A DNA stretch of 64,000 nucleotides, from the NCBI GenBank assembly GCA_010671905.1, contig JAAHII010000001.1, positions 7,712,026 to 7,776,025 on the forward strand, written 5' to 3'. The notes beneath the pieces are model-generated. The model was not told the origin of the DNA. It did no database searches and saw only the letters and a program-made list of their open reading frames with translations. This stretch comes from Leptolyngbya sp. SIOISBB (GTDB lineage Bacteria; Cyanobacteriota; Cyanobacteriia; Phormidesmidales; Phormidesmidaceae). Positions 45,712 through 55,840 of this stretch are shown here, piece after piece; the first letter of the stretch is position 1; each line of letters begins with the position of its first letter. The position numbers and the translations under genes are program-made.

Positions 45712-45750
45712 CGGAATTAGGTAGAAAGTTTTCCCTAATTCCGTTAGGCA
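45705..45750. repeat. Perfect 17-bp inverted repeat, attC-like ends
   Basis: TGCCTAACGGAATTAGG (45,705-45,721) and CCTAATTCCGTTAGGCA (45,734-45,750) around a 12-nt loop. The outer heptamers GCCTAAC/GTTAGGC are those of the attC-like site at 41,206. At 44-46 bp it is short for attC and has no bulges; it could also be a terminator or MITE end. Confidence 0.6.
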
Positions 45751-45783
45751 GCGCTATGAAAAGCCGACCAGGGGATTGTCGTC

Positions 45784-46493
45784 ATGGCCTATTCGATAGA
45801 TGAGTATATTCCAGACACGATTTACATTGTGGAGTACGCGATTCGCTTCGGCGGCATGGATCTCTTCAGCCGTATGACCATAGTGAGGCTAAACGACGGC
45901 AAGCTGTGGCTACATAGCCCGTGCAAATTGAACGCACTCCTCAAATCAGAAATTGATCAACTCGGCGAAGTCGCCTACATCATTGCCCCTGGCAACTTTC
46001 ACCACCTCTATGGTGCCGATCTCCAAGCCGATTACCCCAACGCTGAAACTTTTCTTTGCCCGGGTCTGGAAAAGAAACGCGCTGATCTCAGTTTTGACTG
46101 GATCTTGGGAAACCGACCCGATCCCCGTTGGGAATTAGATTTCGAGCAAGTTGTTATCCAAGGTACGCGGTTTATTAACGAAGTCGCCTTTTTCCACAAA
46201 CCAACCCGAACCCTAATTCTTGTGGATCTATTGGAGAACATTGGCGATGATTATACGCACGAAGCTGGCCTGCTATTGAGATTCTGGTGGAAAGCTGTGT
46301 TCCACATGTGGAATAACCCTAAACCCGCACCTGAGTATCAGCTGGGGTGGGGTGACAAAGCGATCGTGAGCAAAGGGCTAAAAAAATTCTCTCCTGGGAT
46401 TTCGAACGTATCGTTATCGCACACGGAAATTTGATCGAAATGGATGCAAAGGGAGTAGCAACAAAGGCATGGCAGAATGTGTTGAAAGCTTAG
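45784..46493 (+). pseudogene. DUF4336 protein, frameshifted near the 3' end
   Basis: DUF4336 proteins have a degenerate metallo-beta-lactamase-like fold. Frame 1 (216 residues) covers IDEYIPDTIYIVEYAIRFGG, LWLHSPCKLN, IIAPGNFHHLY, VAFFHKPTRTLILVDLLENI, GDKAIVSKGLKK. The expected C-terminus continues in another frame: ILSWDFERIVIAHGNLIEMD, AKGVATKAWQNVLKA. An A7 run (46,380-46,386) needs one more A to join them. Probably a sequencing or real homopolymer deletion; otherwise complete. Confidence 0.85.
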
Positions 46494-46551
46494 CGTAGAG
46501 GATTGCCTATGTGCAGGGTAAGGCATATTCCCCAGCACCAAAATAGGTTGG

Positions 46552-49500
46552 CTACAGCTCAATCGTGAATTCGGTACCCTCGCCTAAGACAGAATTGCAG
46601 GTCAACTGTCCTTGATGATCGTTCGTCACAATTTGGTAGCTGATCGACAGTCCCATGCCGGTGCCAAGGCCAACCGGCTTAGTCGTGTAAAAAGGATCGA
46701 AAATCTTAGCCTTGGTGCTCGATGACATCCCGATACCATTATCTTTAATCGCGACTCGGAACTTGTCCATGGCCATCTGCTCAGTCTCAATGGTGATGCA
46801 ACCGGCATAATCAGGCGATGCCGTAGCTTGGCGTTCTTCAATGGCATCAATGGCATTCACCAGAAGATTCATAAAGACCTGGTTGAGCAAGCCGCTATAG
46901 CATTCGACCATCGGCAAATCACCATAGGCTGTGATCACTTGAATCTCTGGCTTGCCAGCTCGACCATTTAGTCGATTTTGCAAAATCACCAGGGTACTAT
47001 CGATATTTTCGTGAATGTCTGTTGCCTTCAGTGCCGCCTGATCAAGGTGGGAAAAGGTGCGGAGGGAAGTCACAATATCATTAATGCGGACGGCCCCATT
47101 TTCCATGGACTTCAGTAGCTTGGGGAAATCCTCTAGGACATAGTTAATGTCAGCAGTTTCAATAAAATCCGTGATTTCTTTAGGAGGCTCGGCATAGTAG
47201 GTTTGATAGAGTGCCAGCAACGTTCTGAGGTCTTGGGCATAGTTGAGCGCTATGCCCAGGTTGCCGTAAATAAAGCTGACGGGGTTATTGATCTCGTGGG
47301 CAATACCCGCCACCAACTGCCCCAGACTCGACATTTTCTCAGATTGAATCAGGTGCAGTTGAGCGGTTTTCAGATCTTGATAGGCTCGCTGAATTTCATT
47401 GTTTTTGGCCTTCAGCTCAGCCTCTACTCGCTTGCGGTCAGTAATGTCTCGGGCAGTAGCATGAATCAAGCCTTGACTCAAAACTGAGTACCATTCCAAC
47501 CAGCGATAGGAACCGTCAAGGCATCGGTAACGATTGGCAAAGCCGAAGATGGCCTTGTCCTTAGCCAACTGGTTGCTGGCGGCCAGAGTGATCTCCACAT
47601 CTTCAGGGTGGACATAATCCATGTAGAGGCTGCCTTGCATCTCAGTCAGGGGGGTGGCCGAGGGTCTGCTCCCACTGATGGTTAAGGTGAATGAACCGAC
47701 CCTCATCATCCACAATGCAGAGCATATCTAGGGCTAAGGCAAAGAACCGATCTAGCTCTTCGGTTTTCGTCTGAAGGGCGATCTCGGCCTGCTTGCGCTG
47801 GGTAATGTCTTGAAAGATGCCGACCACACCGATGACTTCTCCGGCCCAGTTGCGGAGAGGGGCTTTGTGGGTTTCTAGCCAGTTTTGCTGGCCGTCTGGG
47901 CCCGTTAAGGTCTCTTCGATGCCTAATCGGGCGATGCCCGATTCCATGACTTGTTGATCATCGGTTCGGTAGGCGATCGCCGAGGCTTGGGTAGCCACCA
48001 GATCAAAGTCCGTTTTGCCGATCAGATCAGCCTCTGATTGCAAGCCGACGGCATCCAGCAGCTTTTGGGTGCCCCCCAAGAAGACAGAATTCCGATCTTT
48101 CCAAAAGACGGGCAAAGGTACGGTATCAAGCACCGTCTGTAGGAACCTTTGGGACTCGTGCAGGGCTTTTTCGATCTGCTTGCGCTGGGTAATATCCCTG
48201 ACCATTAGCAACACCTCATCCGCGCTAATGGCACTCACCCGCACTTCCTCGTACACCATACAATCACCCTTTTGGAAGCGGTGCTCGTAGACTTGTAAGG
48301 CTCCCGTTGCCGCTGCCCGCTCAACGGCATTGAGCTGTTGCTGCAAAAGCTCAGGGGGCAAAACCTCTGACAGGTGACGTTGAACCGGTAAAAATTCCTG
48401 AGCATCATCACTGGGGTACATTGAACTCAAGCAAGTTCCATCGGGGGCAACCCGCAAAAGTAGATCAGGGATAGCCTCGATCATGGCCTGGAGTTGGGCT
48501 TCACTGGCTCGCAGGGCAGTAGCGCGTTCGGCAACTGCGGCTTCGAGCCGGGCTCTCTCGCTAATGTCCTGGACAATAATCAGCGCCTCAGTGTCGTTAA
48601 TGGCCACAATCCGCGCTGTTTCTGAAATTTTTTGGCCATTGATGATTAGGTCGTAGTCGTAGGATTGGACTTCTCGGGTTTGGAGTGCCCGGTGGACATA
48701 GTCCATGCGCTCCTGCGCATGGGCAAAGGGGGTGACATCATAAATACTGACCCCTAGATCAATTTGGTCAGGGTTGAAGAGTTCAACCCCATCCCCGGTG
48801 ATCACGTCCAAATAGGTGCCATCGGTATCAATGCGAATGAGTAGATCCGGGATGACATTCACGAGGGCACGATAACGGGCCTCACGCTCTTCTAAAGCTG
48901 CGGTGCGTTCAATGACCTGTGCTTCTAAGGTTTGATTGAGCTGCCGTAATTGCGTTTGCGCCTGCTTTAGGGGGCTCAAATTGATGTCAACGCAATACAT
49001 TTCTGGCTCACCCGCCAGGTTATTGAGCATCACATGACTTGAGAACACTTCAACCGGGTTGCCTTGTTTATCCATCAAGGTCAACTCACTGGCGGGGACG
49101 GCTGCGCCGCCTGCCACCCAGTCCTCCACAGCAGTCACCACCCACGCCCGCATCTCTGGGGGAATAATCAGGTCCTCTAGCTTTTGCCCCAGAGCCTCCG
49201 TTGAGCTGTATCCATAGAGCTGCTCACTAGCGGGATTCCAATAGATCAACTGGCGATCGCGGTCATAGCCCTGCACGGAAATCTGCGGTGTCGCTTCAAA
49301 CAGTTGACGAAAGCGCTGCTCACTCGCCTCAAGGATCGCCAGGGTACGCTTACGTTCGGCTTCGAGCCGCGTTCTTTCGGTGACATCTCGAATAATGATC
49401 AGCACCTCCTGATCAGTCAGCGGGGCAATGCGGACCTCTTCCCAACGCTGGTCGCCGTCGACCTCAAAGGGCTGTTCGTACACCTGGAGCTGGCCTGTCT

Positions 49501-50971
49501 CAAGGGCCTGGTGGGCAAAAGCAAGACGCTGTTCCGCTAAGGCGGCTGGTAATACCCGGTAAAGGTCGGGTTCTGAGGCGGGAGAGGTGGCTGGATATTT
49601 AACCTGCACTGAACTCCCCCCAGCCATTTGATGGTAGTAACCGGCTCGATCCATCCGAATCAGCAGGTCGGGCATCGCTTCAACGATGGTGCGGTTGGTC
49701 TGCTCACTCAACCTCAGGGCGGCTTGAGCCTGTTGCCGTTCGGCTTCGAGCCGCTTGCGATCGCTGATGTCCCGCACCAAGAGCAAAACCTCATCTGCGC
49801 CACAGGGGACAACCCTCACCTCTTCAATTTGGGTGTTGTTGAGGGTTGAGAGATCCTGCTCGTAAATTTGGATGCTCCTAGTTTGCAAGGCTCGCTCAAT
49901 AACCGCCAGGCGCTGGCTGGCGATGGGCGGCGGCAAAGATTCAGCCACATGGGTGCCCACTAAGTCCCCTAGATTCCCAACAACAGGAAAGTCTGGATTA
50001 GTGACAAATTCCAGATAGATTCCGGTTTGGCTGACTCGCAGGATTAAGTCTGGCAGGGCACTGAACAAGGCTCGCTGGTGAGCCTCACTCGCTGCTAGCG
50101 CGGCTTCAGTCTCTTTGTGCTCGGTGATATCCGTAATCGTGCCCACATAACCGAGAATCTGGCCCTGGGCATCGCGTTCAACAGCGGATTGGCCTTTCAC
50201 CCACCGCACCGTGCCATTCCCATGCTGAAAGCGAGATTCAAACTGCAAGGGATGCTGATTGGCGGTGGCTTGATTCCAGGCTAGGACGATGCGATCGCGA
50301 TCCTCTGGGTGGAGTCCTTGTTGCCATCCTTCCCCTAGAGCAGCATCCAGCGACACCCCCGTAATCTGGCTCCAGCAATCATTCACATAAATACAATGGC
50401 CTTCAGCATCGGCATGAAAGATGCCGACGGGGGCTGTGGCCACTAAAGAGGCATACCGTTGTTCACTGGCCTGGAGCTGTACTGCGGCCTGTTGGCGAGC
50501 AGTTTGTTGCCACCGGAGCCTTTGCTGGGTGGCGGTTTGGTGCAAGCTTTCATAGGTCACCACCCCAACCAAAGCCCCCTGTCCATCAACAACCGGCAAA
50601 TGGCGGATCTGATGCTGCTGCAACTGCTGGGCGGCCACCGACAAGTCTGTAAAGGCGGCTTCTGTCAGGGTAATGACGGGCTGGGTCATCACCTCGCCGA
50701 TGGTGACTCCCTTTAGGGGTTGCTGCTGCGCTGTCAGGTAAACCACATCTTGTTCAGTAAAAATCCCCATGACCTGCTGCTGGTCCATGACCACTGCACA
50801 GTTGGGGCGCAGGTGATGAGTCGTAGACGGTGGCGACACCCCGCGCGCCGTTACATGACTCATTTGGGTGATCGTTTCCAATACTGGCGTGTCCGGGGAT
50901 ACCACCAACGGATTTCGAAGGATGGCAGCAAACGGATCACCAGGGGGTAAGTCCAGGAGACTGACAGGCAT
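46552..50971 (-). pseudogene. Multi-PAS hybrid sensory histidine kinase, frameshifted
   Basis: One gene split by a G6 run (C6 on the coding strand, 47,649-47,654); one base fewer joins HLNHQWEQTLGHP to LTEMQGSLYMDYVHPEDVE inside a PAS domain. Order: two CBS domains (about 1-155), then about eight PAS/PAC units in series (from SEQRYASLVATAPVGIFHAD to the last DITDRKRVEAEL), coiled coil, HisKA-type dimerisation with phospho-His in GIAHEINNPVSFIYGNL, and HATPase (IKDNGIGMSS, IFDPFYTTKPVGLGTGMGLS). No transmembrane helix; cytoplasmic. About 1,470 residues if intact. Signals may be bound by CBS (adenosyl ligand) and PAS pockets. Confidence 0.88.
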
Positions 50972-51109
50972 TACAGGTATCTAATGAGACTGAGGGTGGT
51001 TTAGCCAAGTGTTCCCAAGTTGGGATCCTTAAGTATTTTTGCCCAGAAATTTTAGGCCAAGGCCGGTCAAGGGGGTAATCAACTATTACATCAATTACAT
51101 CAATAGACC

Positions 51110-51248
51110 CTAAGTACAGGACAAAAGTCTCAGCGTATGGCGAAAGTCATCTTCATAAAGTGGAGAGGGATTGAGTAGAAGCTGGCGAAGATAGTCAAAC
51201 CCTAAACGCAACAGACTCTTGGCTCTACGACCCTGTTTTTTGAGGGTA
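51110..51248 (-). pseudogene. IS4-family transposase remnant (C-terminus)
   Basis: Minus-strand reading: ITLKKQGRRAKSLLRLGFDY, LRQLLLNPSPLYEDDFRHTL, RLLSCT, stop. The ending LLSCT and the RAKSLxRxGxDxLR pattern are those of cyanobacterial IS4-family transposases. The upstream part is cut off where the IS982 left end begins. Confidence 0.7.
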
Positions 51249-52261
51249 ATAACGCGATGTGCGACTGACAGATTGCCTGATTTAGGCTCTAATTAAATCT
51301 CTGAAATGTAGGCAGGGAAGGCCATTGAGATGATTGAAGTAGGCCATTAGTGTGTGCGCTAGTACTTTGCGAGCTAATCGACTCGTCAAATGCCACCAGT
51401 CGCGACTATCAATGCGTTCAATATCAAACCAGTGACAGAGATGGCCAATCACTGTTTCCACCAACTGCCGCTGGCGACTCACCGTGCGATTGAAGGCCGA
51501 GTTGTCCTGCTTCAGGTTGTGCTTCAGCGGGGTTAACAGGGTTAACGCCTGGGTCGCTAGGTCAGTGGTGAGCACCGGTCGAATATAGCCTTTGTCCCCG
51601 AGCAACCGTCCCTTGGCACTACCCACCAATTCCAAGACCCCATCACGCTCATCCACCTCCGCCGCTGTGACCGCCAACCCCAGGACCAGCCCTTGAGCGT
51701 TAATCAGCAGATGGCCCCGGAAGCCATAAAACGTGCCGAGTTTCGTCGCGGAACTCCCGTAGCTTGCCAATCCGGCAAACGTTCTTGCCTGGGGCGCGCG
51801 TTTGAAGCCACAGACCGGCATGGGAAAGCCATCGACACGATATAAATCGCTCTGCCATGCCGCGAGCTCCTGCAAGAGTTGCTGATGCAGTAACTGCTTG
51901 TATTGCCAGAGATTGGCGGCTTGCCGAATGAATGTGGTGCGGTCTTTTAAGCCCGGAAACCAGGCGTGCCAATGGGTGTGAAAGTAGCGCCAGATGTCGC
52001 TATCGCGATGATGTCCAAGCATTCGCCCACAATTTCGAGCGTTCAGACCTCACTGTCGCTGAGGCGAGGGGCAAAGCCACGGCGACGGGGAGGATAGAGC
52101 GTCAGTAACTCTTTGAGGCGAGCTTCAATCGTTAAGAAGACAGCAATGATAAACTCTTCGATATCAAACATGGTTTCAGCTCTCAGAAAGTCCTAGAACT
52201 GTTGATAAATCTAGCTTCTAGAGTTGGAACCTTTTCTCAATCAGTAGTTGCACATCGCGTT
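51248..52261 (-). mobile_element. IS982-family element with terminal inverted repeats
   Basis: Terminal repeats pair: left taacgcgatgtgcgactga (from about 51,247) and right, reversed, TTAACGCGATGTGCAACTA (ending about 52,261). No target duplication is obvious. The left end cuts an IS4 remnant; the right end lies on the stop codon of the CrtI-type gene. Confidence 0.7.
51282..52171 (-). pseudogene. IS982 family transposase, broken
   Basis: The full frame should begin at the ATG at 52,171 (MFDIEEFIIAVFLTIEARLK, then ELLTLYPPRR) but meets TGA after LSDSEV and shifts frame near GECL-GHHRDSD. From 52,022 a 246-residue frame remains with DDE elements: LYRVDGFPMPVCGFKRAP, FYGFRGHLLINAQGLVLGLA, LLGDKGYIRP and a Glu in RQRQLVETVIGHL. 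The lesions need two events, so this is real decay rather than a single indel. Confidence 0.85.
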
Positions 52262-53768
52262 AATGGGTTTGCACCAATTGACTGAGGTCTTGGCTCACAA
52301 AGCGAGCGGTATTTTTCGCCGCCTCCAAAATGGTCATCAGGCCACTGCCCGGATGCACTGCTCCACCGACCCAATAGAGCCGTTCTGTCGTTTCTGACCG
52401 AATGGGGGGACGCAATGGACCGAGTTGCTGCCAGGTGTGACTCAGGTTAAACACTGCTCCTAAATAGACGGCATACTCGTCCTGCCAGGTATCAGCGGTG
52501 TAACAGGTTTCTGCAACAATGTGCTGCGCCACATCATCAAACCCCAGCAGCGGCAGGCGATTAATGATCAGGTCACGGTAGCTTTGGGCTTGGGTCTGCC
52601 AGTTCACCGAGTATCCGGTGTGGGGAATCGGCACCAGCACATACAGCGTCGAATGCCCGGCGGGGGCATTGCTGCCATCTACCGGAGTGGGATTACACAC
52701 GTAAAAGGGCGGATTCACCGTATCAAGGGCCGAGTCGTCGACGAAGGGGCGATCGCGCCGGAGAATGTGGTCTGACAGATAAAGCTGGTGATGGGGCAAA
52801 TGGTCGTATCGCCGATTAACCCCCAGATACAGCATGAACGTGGAGCAGGAGAACTGTTTGCGGGCAAAGTAGCGGTCCGTATATTTGCCCTGAGCCGCAG
52901 GCGGCATTAATGTCTGCACTGCTTGGGCAAAATCGGCATTCACCACGACGGCATCGGCGGCCATCCGCTCCCCCGTGTCGAGTTCTACCCCCCGGACTTG
53001 CCCCTGCTCGATCCACACCTGGCGTACGGGAGTGGATACGTGGATTTTGCCGCCTAAGTCTTGAATGGCCTGGGCGATCGCCTGGGCCAGGGCGCGAAAA
53101 CCGCCTTGGGGATGCCAGACGCCAAAGGCCATTTCTAAATAGGGGATCAAGCTAAAAACGCTGGCGCTCAAGGTGGGGTGCATGCCCAGGTACTTGGCCG
53201 GATAACTGAGTGCATAGACCAACCGATCGTCGTGAAAGGCATTCCAGAAGTGCTGATACAGCGTTTCCCAGGGTCGGAAACTCAGGGCGGTTGTGATTTC
53301 TTGGGGGCGCAGATAGCCCAGCGGCGATCGCGCCGGTTCACTCAGATAAGGACCATAGCCGGTTGCAAACTTATGTTGGTGTTCGGCATACCAGCGATCC
53401 AACGCCTGAGGTAAGTCATCGCGCCAAGCAGCGAGTTGGTGTTTCACATGGTCGAGGTCGGTCGTGAGATCGAGGGGCGTATCATCCCAAAACCGGAGAC
53501 GGGTATAGGGCTCTAGGGGCGTGAAGGTGATGTAGTCGGCCCGGTTCAAGCCTGCGCTGGCAAAGAGCGCATCGTAGAGTTGGGGCATTTGGAGAATGGT
53601 CGGGCCACTGTCAAACGCATAGTCCCCCGCCTGCAGCCCGCGCATGCGTCCACCCACGCGGTCAGCGGCTTCCAAGAGCTCTACGGTATATCCCTGGCCG
53701 AGCAACCGCAGGGCCGTCGCCAACCCTCCGGGTCCGCCGCCGACCACAATTACGCGCTGACGAGTCAT
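52260..53768 (-). CDS. CrtI-type phytoene desaturase family protein
   Basis: 502 residues. FAD-dependent carotenoid desaturase of the bacterial CrtI type: N-terminal VIVVGGGPGGLATALRLLGQ, EAADRVGGRMRGL, GDYAFDSGPTILQMP; central HPQGGFRALAQAIAQAI; C-terminal signature WVGGAVHPGSGLMTILEAAK. Most cyanobacteria desaturate phytoene with CrtP/CrtQ/CrtH, so a CrtI is unusual; CrtO/ketolase-like activity is possible. The TAA stop lies in the right terminal repeat of the IS982 element. Divergent from the MarR gene 78 bp away. Confidence 0.88.
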   Translation of the reverse strand: MTRQRVIVVGGGPGGLATALRLLGQGYTVELLEAADRVGGRMRGLQAGDYAFDSGPTILQMPQLYDALFASAGLNRADYITFTPLEPYTRLRFWDDTPLDLTTDLDHVKHQLAAWRDDLPQALDRWYAEHQHKFATGYGPYLSEPARSPLGYLRPQEITTALSFRPWETLYQHFWNAFHDDRLVYALSYPAKYLGMHPTLSASVFSLIPYLEMAFGVWHPQGGFRALAQAIAQAIQDLGGKIHVSTPVRQVWIEQGQVRGVELDTGERMAADAVVVNADFAQAVQTLMPPAAQGKYTDRYFARKQFSCSTFMLYLGVNRRYDHLPHHQLYLSDHILRRDRPFVDDSALDTVNPPFYVCNPTPVDGSNAPAGHSTLYVLVPIPHTGYSVNWQTQAQSYRDLIINRLPLLGFDDVAQHIVAETCYTADTWQDEYAVYLGAVFNLSHTWQQLGPLRPPIRSETTERLYWVGGAVHPGSGLMTILEAAKNTARFVSQDLSQLVQTH

Positions 53769-53820
53769 GACATCCTTCCTTCAACCGTTGGATTTACGGC
53801 GTGAGCCTTTAAAATAAATG

Positions 53821-53835
53821 CATGACTCAATCATG
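53821..53835. promoter_or_regulatory. MarR operator candidate
   Basis: CATGACTCAATCATG, 5-bp arms (CATGA/TCATG), in the 78-bp space between the CrtI-type and MarR genes. Position fits an operator controlling both; assignment is inference. Confidence 0.35.
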
Positions 53836-53846
53836 TATTGATCGCG

Positions 53847-54368
53847 ATGAATGCGCAACTGGTTAACTTAATGGGCGCTGCCGCGATCGCGGTTTCTGAC
53901 CAGATCTACGCCGCGACGGCAATGGCGACCGGCCAGAGCCCCTCGTTCGCGGCTGCCCTGGTAATTATTGATCGATATCCCCGCGTCACGGTAGATGTCT
54001 TGGGGCAATATCTCTCCTTGTCGCAATCGGGGGCCGCTCGACTCGTTGAACGTCTGGTCGGGCAAGATCTGGTGACGCGACAAAGGGGAGAAGACAAACG
54101 CTTTGTCTACTTACAGTTGACGGCTGCCGGTCAAGTCCGCGTGCAAGCAATTCAGCAGGCGCGAGAAGAGGCCGTGGGGCAATTGCTCACACCGCTGACC
54201 ACCGCCGAACAAATCCAATTGCTGTCTTTGCTGACCAAGCTGGCCAACCACTCCCCCCTAGACGACATCGCGGAAGAACATCTCTGTCGGTTTTGCAATA
54301 TACACCTCTGTCCCCTGCCCGCTTGCCAGGAAAGAGTTGAGCAGTGGCAAGCGGCTCCTACTGGCTAA
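53847..54368 (+). CDS. MarR family regulator with C-terminal Cys cluster
   Basis: 173 residues from the ATG at 53,847 (a TTG is in frame 9 nt earlier; no Shine-Dalgarno is visible). Winged helix: LVIIDRYPRVTVDVLGQYLS, LSQSGAARLVERLVGQDLVT, RQRGEDKRFVYLQLTAAGQ. After the dimer helix it ends HLCRFCNIHLCPLPACQE: four cysteines in a short tail, probably a metal or redox sensor. Divergent from the CrtI-type gene; I infer it controls that gene. Confidence 0.88.
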   Translation: MNAQLVNLMGAAAIAVSDQIYAATAMATGQSPSFAAALVIIDRYPRVTVDVLGQYLSLSQSGAARLVERLVGQDLVTRQRGEDKRFVYLQLTAAGQVRVQAIQQAREEAVGQLLTPLTTAEQIQLLSLLTKLANHSPLDDIAEEHLCRFCNIHLCPLPACQERVEQWQAAPTG

Positions 54369-54398
54369 AGTCGGTGTTTAGCGCTTTAAACAAACCGC

Positions 54399-54500
54399 CA
54401 TCCCCTCCCGTGGAGGGGTGCCCGCAAGGCGGGGTGGGTTTCGAAGCCCACCATTCGACGACCGACCCACCCCATTGCCCCTCCCAGGAGGGGATTCAAA
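54399..54500. repeat. Palindromic dispersed repeat
   Basis: cccctcccgtggaggggtgc, ccgcaaggcggggtgggttt, then the mirror-image cccaccccattgcccctccc and aggaggggattc. Same family as 29,988-30,196 and 33,900-33,985. Confidence 0.75.
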
Positions 54501-54635
54501 ACTGGATTAAGAGCATGACACTAAACACATATAGCAAGCCGCAGTTTAATCAGGTCACCCTAAATTACTAAAACCGCTATCTGACATGCATTTCAGTTCC
54601 GCATTCCGACTTCAGCATTCCGCATTCTGCCATAC

Positions 54636-54790
54636 CTAAAACCAGTAGGAGGCTTCGTCAGCTGCCTGGATGTCTGCCAGTTCCAGACCCGGGGGTCCGC
54701 CAAAATTTCATTCATCGCGGCACCCTTGGCGAGCAGTTCTAAAATCATGGCCCCGGAAATTCGCATTCCCCGCATTAGCTGGAGATGATT
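54636..54790 (-). pseudogene. DUF433 antitoxin remnant
   Basis: Minus strand: MRISGAMILELLAKGAAMNE + ILA, then after a one-base shift at a C5 run (G5 at 54,691-54,695) PGLELADIQAADEASYWF and a stop. Together these match the second half of DUF433 proteins (…EEILADYPGLELADI…). The N-terminal half is not recognisable. No toxin gene adjacent. Confidence 0.6.
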
Positions 54791-54866
54791 GTACCTTGCT
54801 GAAATTCGGCAGATAGCGGGAGCCGGTGGATTGAGCGGTTGGCGTGGGGGTTTCTTTACTGTGGCC

Positions 54867-54898
54867 CTCACAAGTTACTCATGTTTACTGCCTAGGCT
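54867..54898 (+). promoter_or_regulatory. CTCA-type promoter, site 11
   Basis: CTCACAAGTTACTCA (54,867-54,881), 11 nt, then TAGGCT (54,893-54,898). It is 39 bp upstream of the ferredoxin-nitroreductase gene. Confidence 0.6.
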
Positions 54899-54937
54899 GA
54901 AAGGTAGAGATGATAGTTGTCGATTGGAGTCAGCATC

Positions 54938-55840
54938 ATGGCAACCATCCAGATTGATGCAGAACGCTGCCGCAAGTGTGGAAAGTGCGTGCAGGTTTGT
55001 CCCACCCTCTTCGAACAGGACGCTAAGGGGACGCTCCCTTACCTGCTAGACACCACCCGCTGTAATGAATGCGGTCATTGTGTGGCTATTTGTCCGGGCG
55101 AGGCGATCGCTCATTCCAGCTTTCCCCCTGGCAGCATCACGTCGGTTCAGCCAGAACGGTTGCCTGACACAGTGCAGTTGATGGAACTGCTGCGATCGCG
55201 CCGTTCCATTCGAGAATTCCGGCCCAAGCCTGTGGAGCGAACCCTGGTTGAGCAAATCATTGAAGCAGCCCGATTTGCCCCCAGTGCCCACAACGTCCAG
55301 AGTACAGAATATATCGTCGTTCAAGATCCCGCCGTACTCAAGCAAGTCGTCGAGCTGACCATTGCGCAGTATCGACAGTGGCGCAATCTGTTGAGCAATC
55401 CCCTTGTTCGAGCCATCACGCGGCTAGCGAAGGGAGCAACTAGGCAAGCTGCGCTAGACGGGCTGTCAGAAGATTTCACAGCTTTAATCAATCGGTACCA
55501 ACAGGGCGACGATCCAATCCTCCGAGAGGCTTCTACCCTGCTGATCTTCCATGCCGATCACCATGCCGGTTTCGCTGAAACCAACGCCAACCTAGCTCTG
55601 CAAAATGCCAGCTTAGTCTGTGAAACCCTGAATTTAGGCGCTTTTTATACAGGCTATATGGTCGCTGGCAGTAACGACAATGCGCGACTGGCTAAACTGC
55701 TGAAGCTCCCGCGCGATCACGAAATTTATGCGGGTTTAGCGATCGGCTACCCCAGATTTCACTACCAGAATTGGATTGAGCGCAAACCCCCTCAGATTCA
55801 ATGGTTTGCCCAAGGAGGGAAACACCATGACCAGTGCTGA
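54938..55840 (+). CDS. Nitroreductase with N-terminal 2x[4Fe-4S] ferredoxin domain
   Basis: 300 residues from the ATG at 54,938 (MATIQIDAERCRKCGKCVQV), after GGAGTCAGCATC. Two [4Fe-4S] motifs (CRKCGKCVQVCP and CNECGHCVAICP), then an FMN nitroreductase domain: LLRSRRSIREFRPKPVERTL, AARFAPSAHNVQSTEYIVV, LGAFYTGYMVAGS, YAGLAIGYP. Electrons pass from ferredoxin-like clusters to FMN; the acceptor is unknown. It overlaps the downstream GNAT gene by 14 bp and has a CTCA-type promoter. Confidence 0.93.
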   Translation: MATIQIDAERCRKCGKCVQVCPTLFEQDAKGTLPYLLDTTRCNECGHCVAICPGEAIAHSSFPPGSITSVQPERLPDTVQLMELLRSRRSIREFRPKPVERTLVEQIIEAARFAPSAHNVQSTEYIVVQDPAVLKQVVELTIAQYRQWRNLLSNPLVRAITRLAKGATRQAALDGLSEDFTALINRYQQGDDPILREASTLLIFHADHHAGFAETNANLALQNASLVCETLNLGAFYTGYMVAGSNDNARLAKLLKLPRDHEIYAGLAIGYPRFHYQNWIERKPPQIQWFAQGGKHHDQC

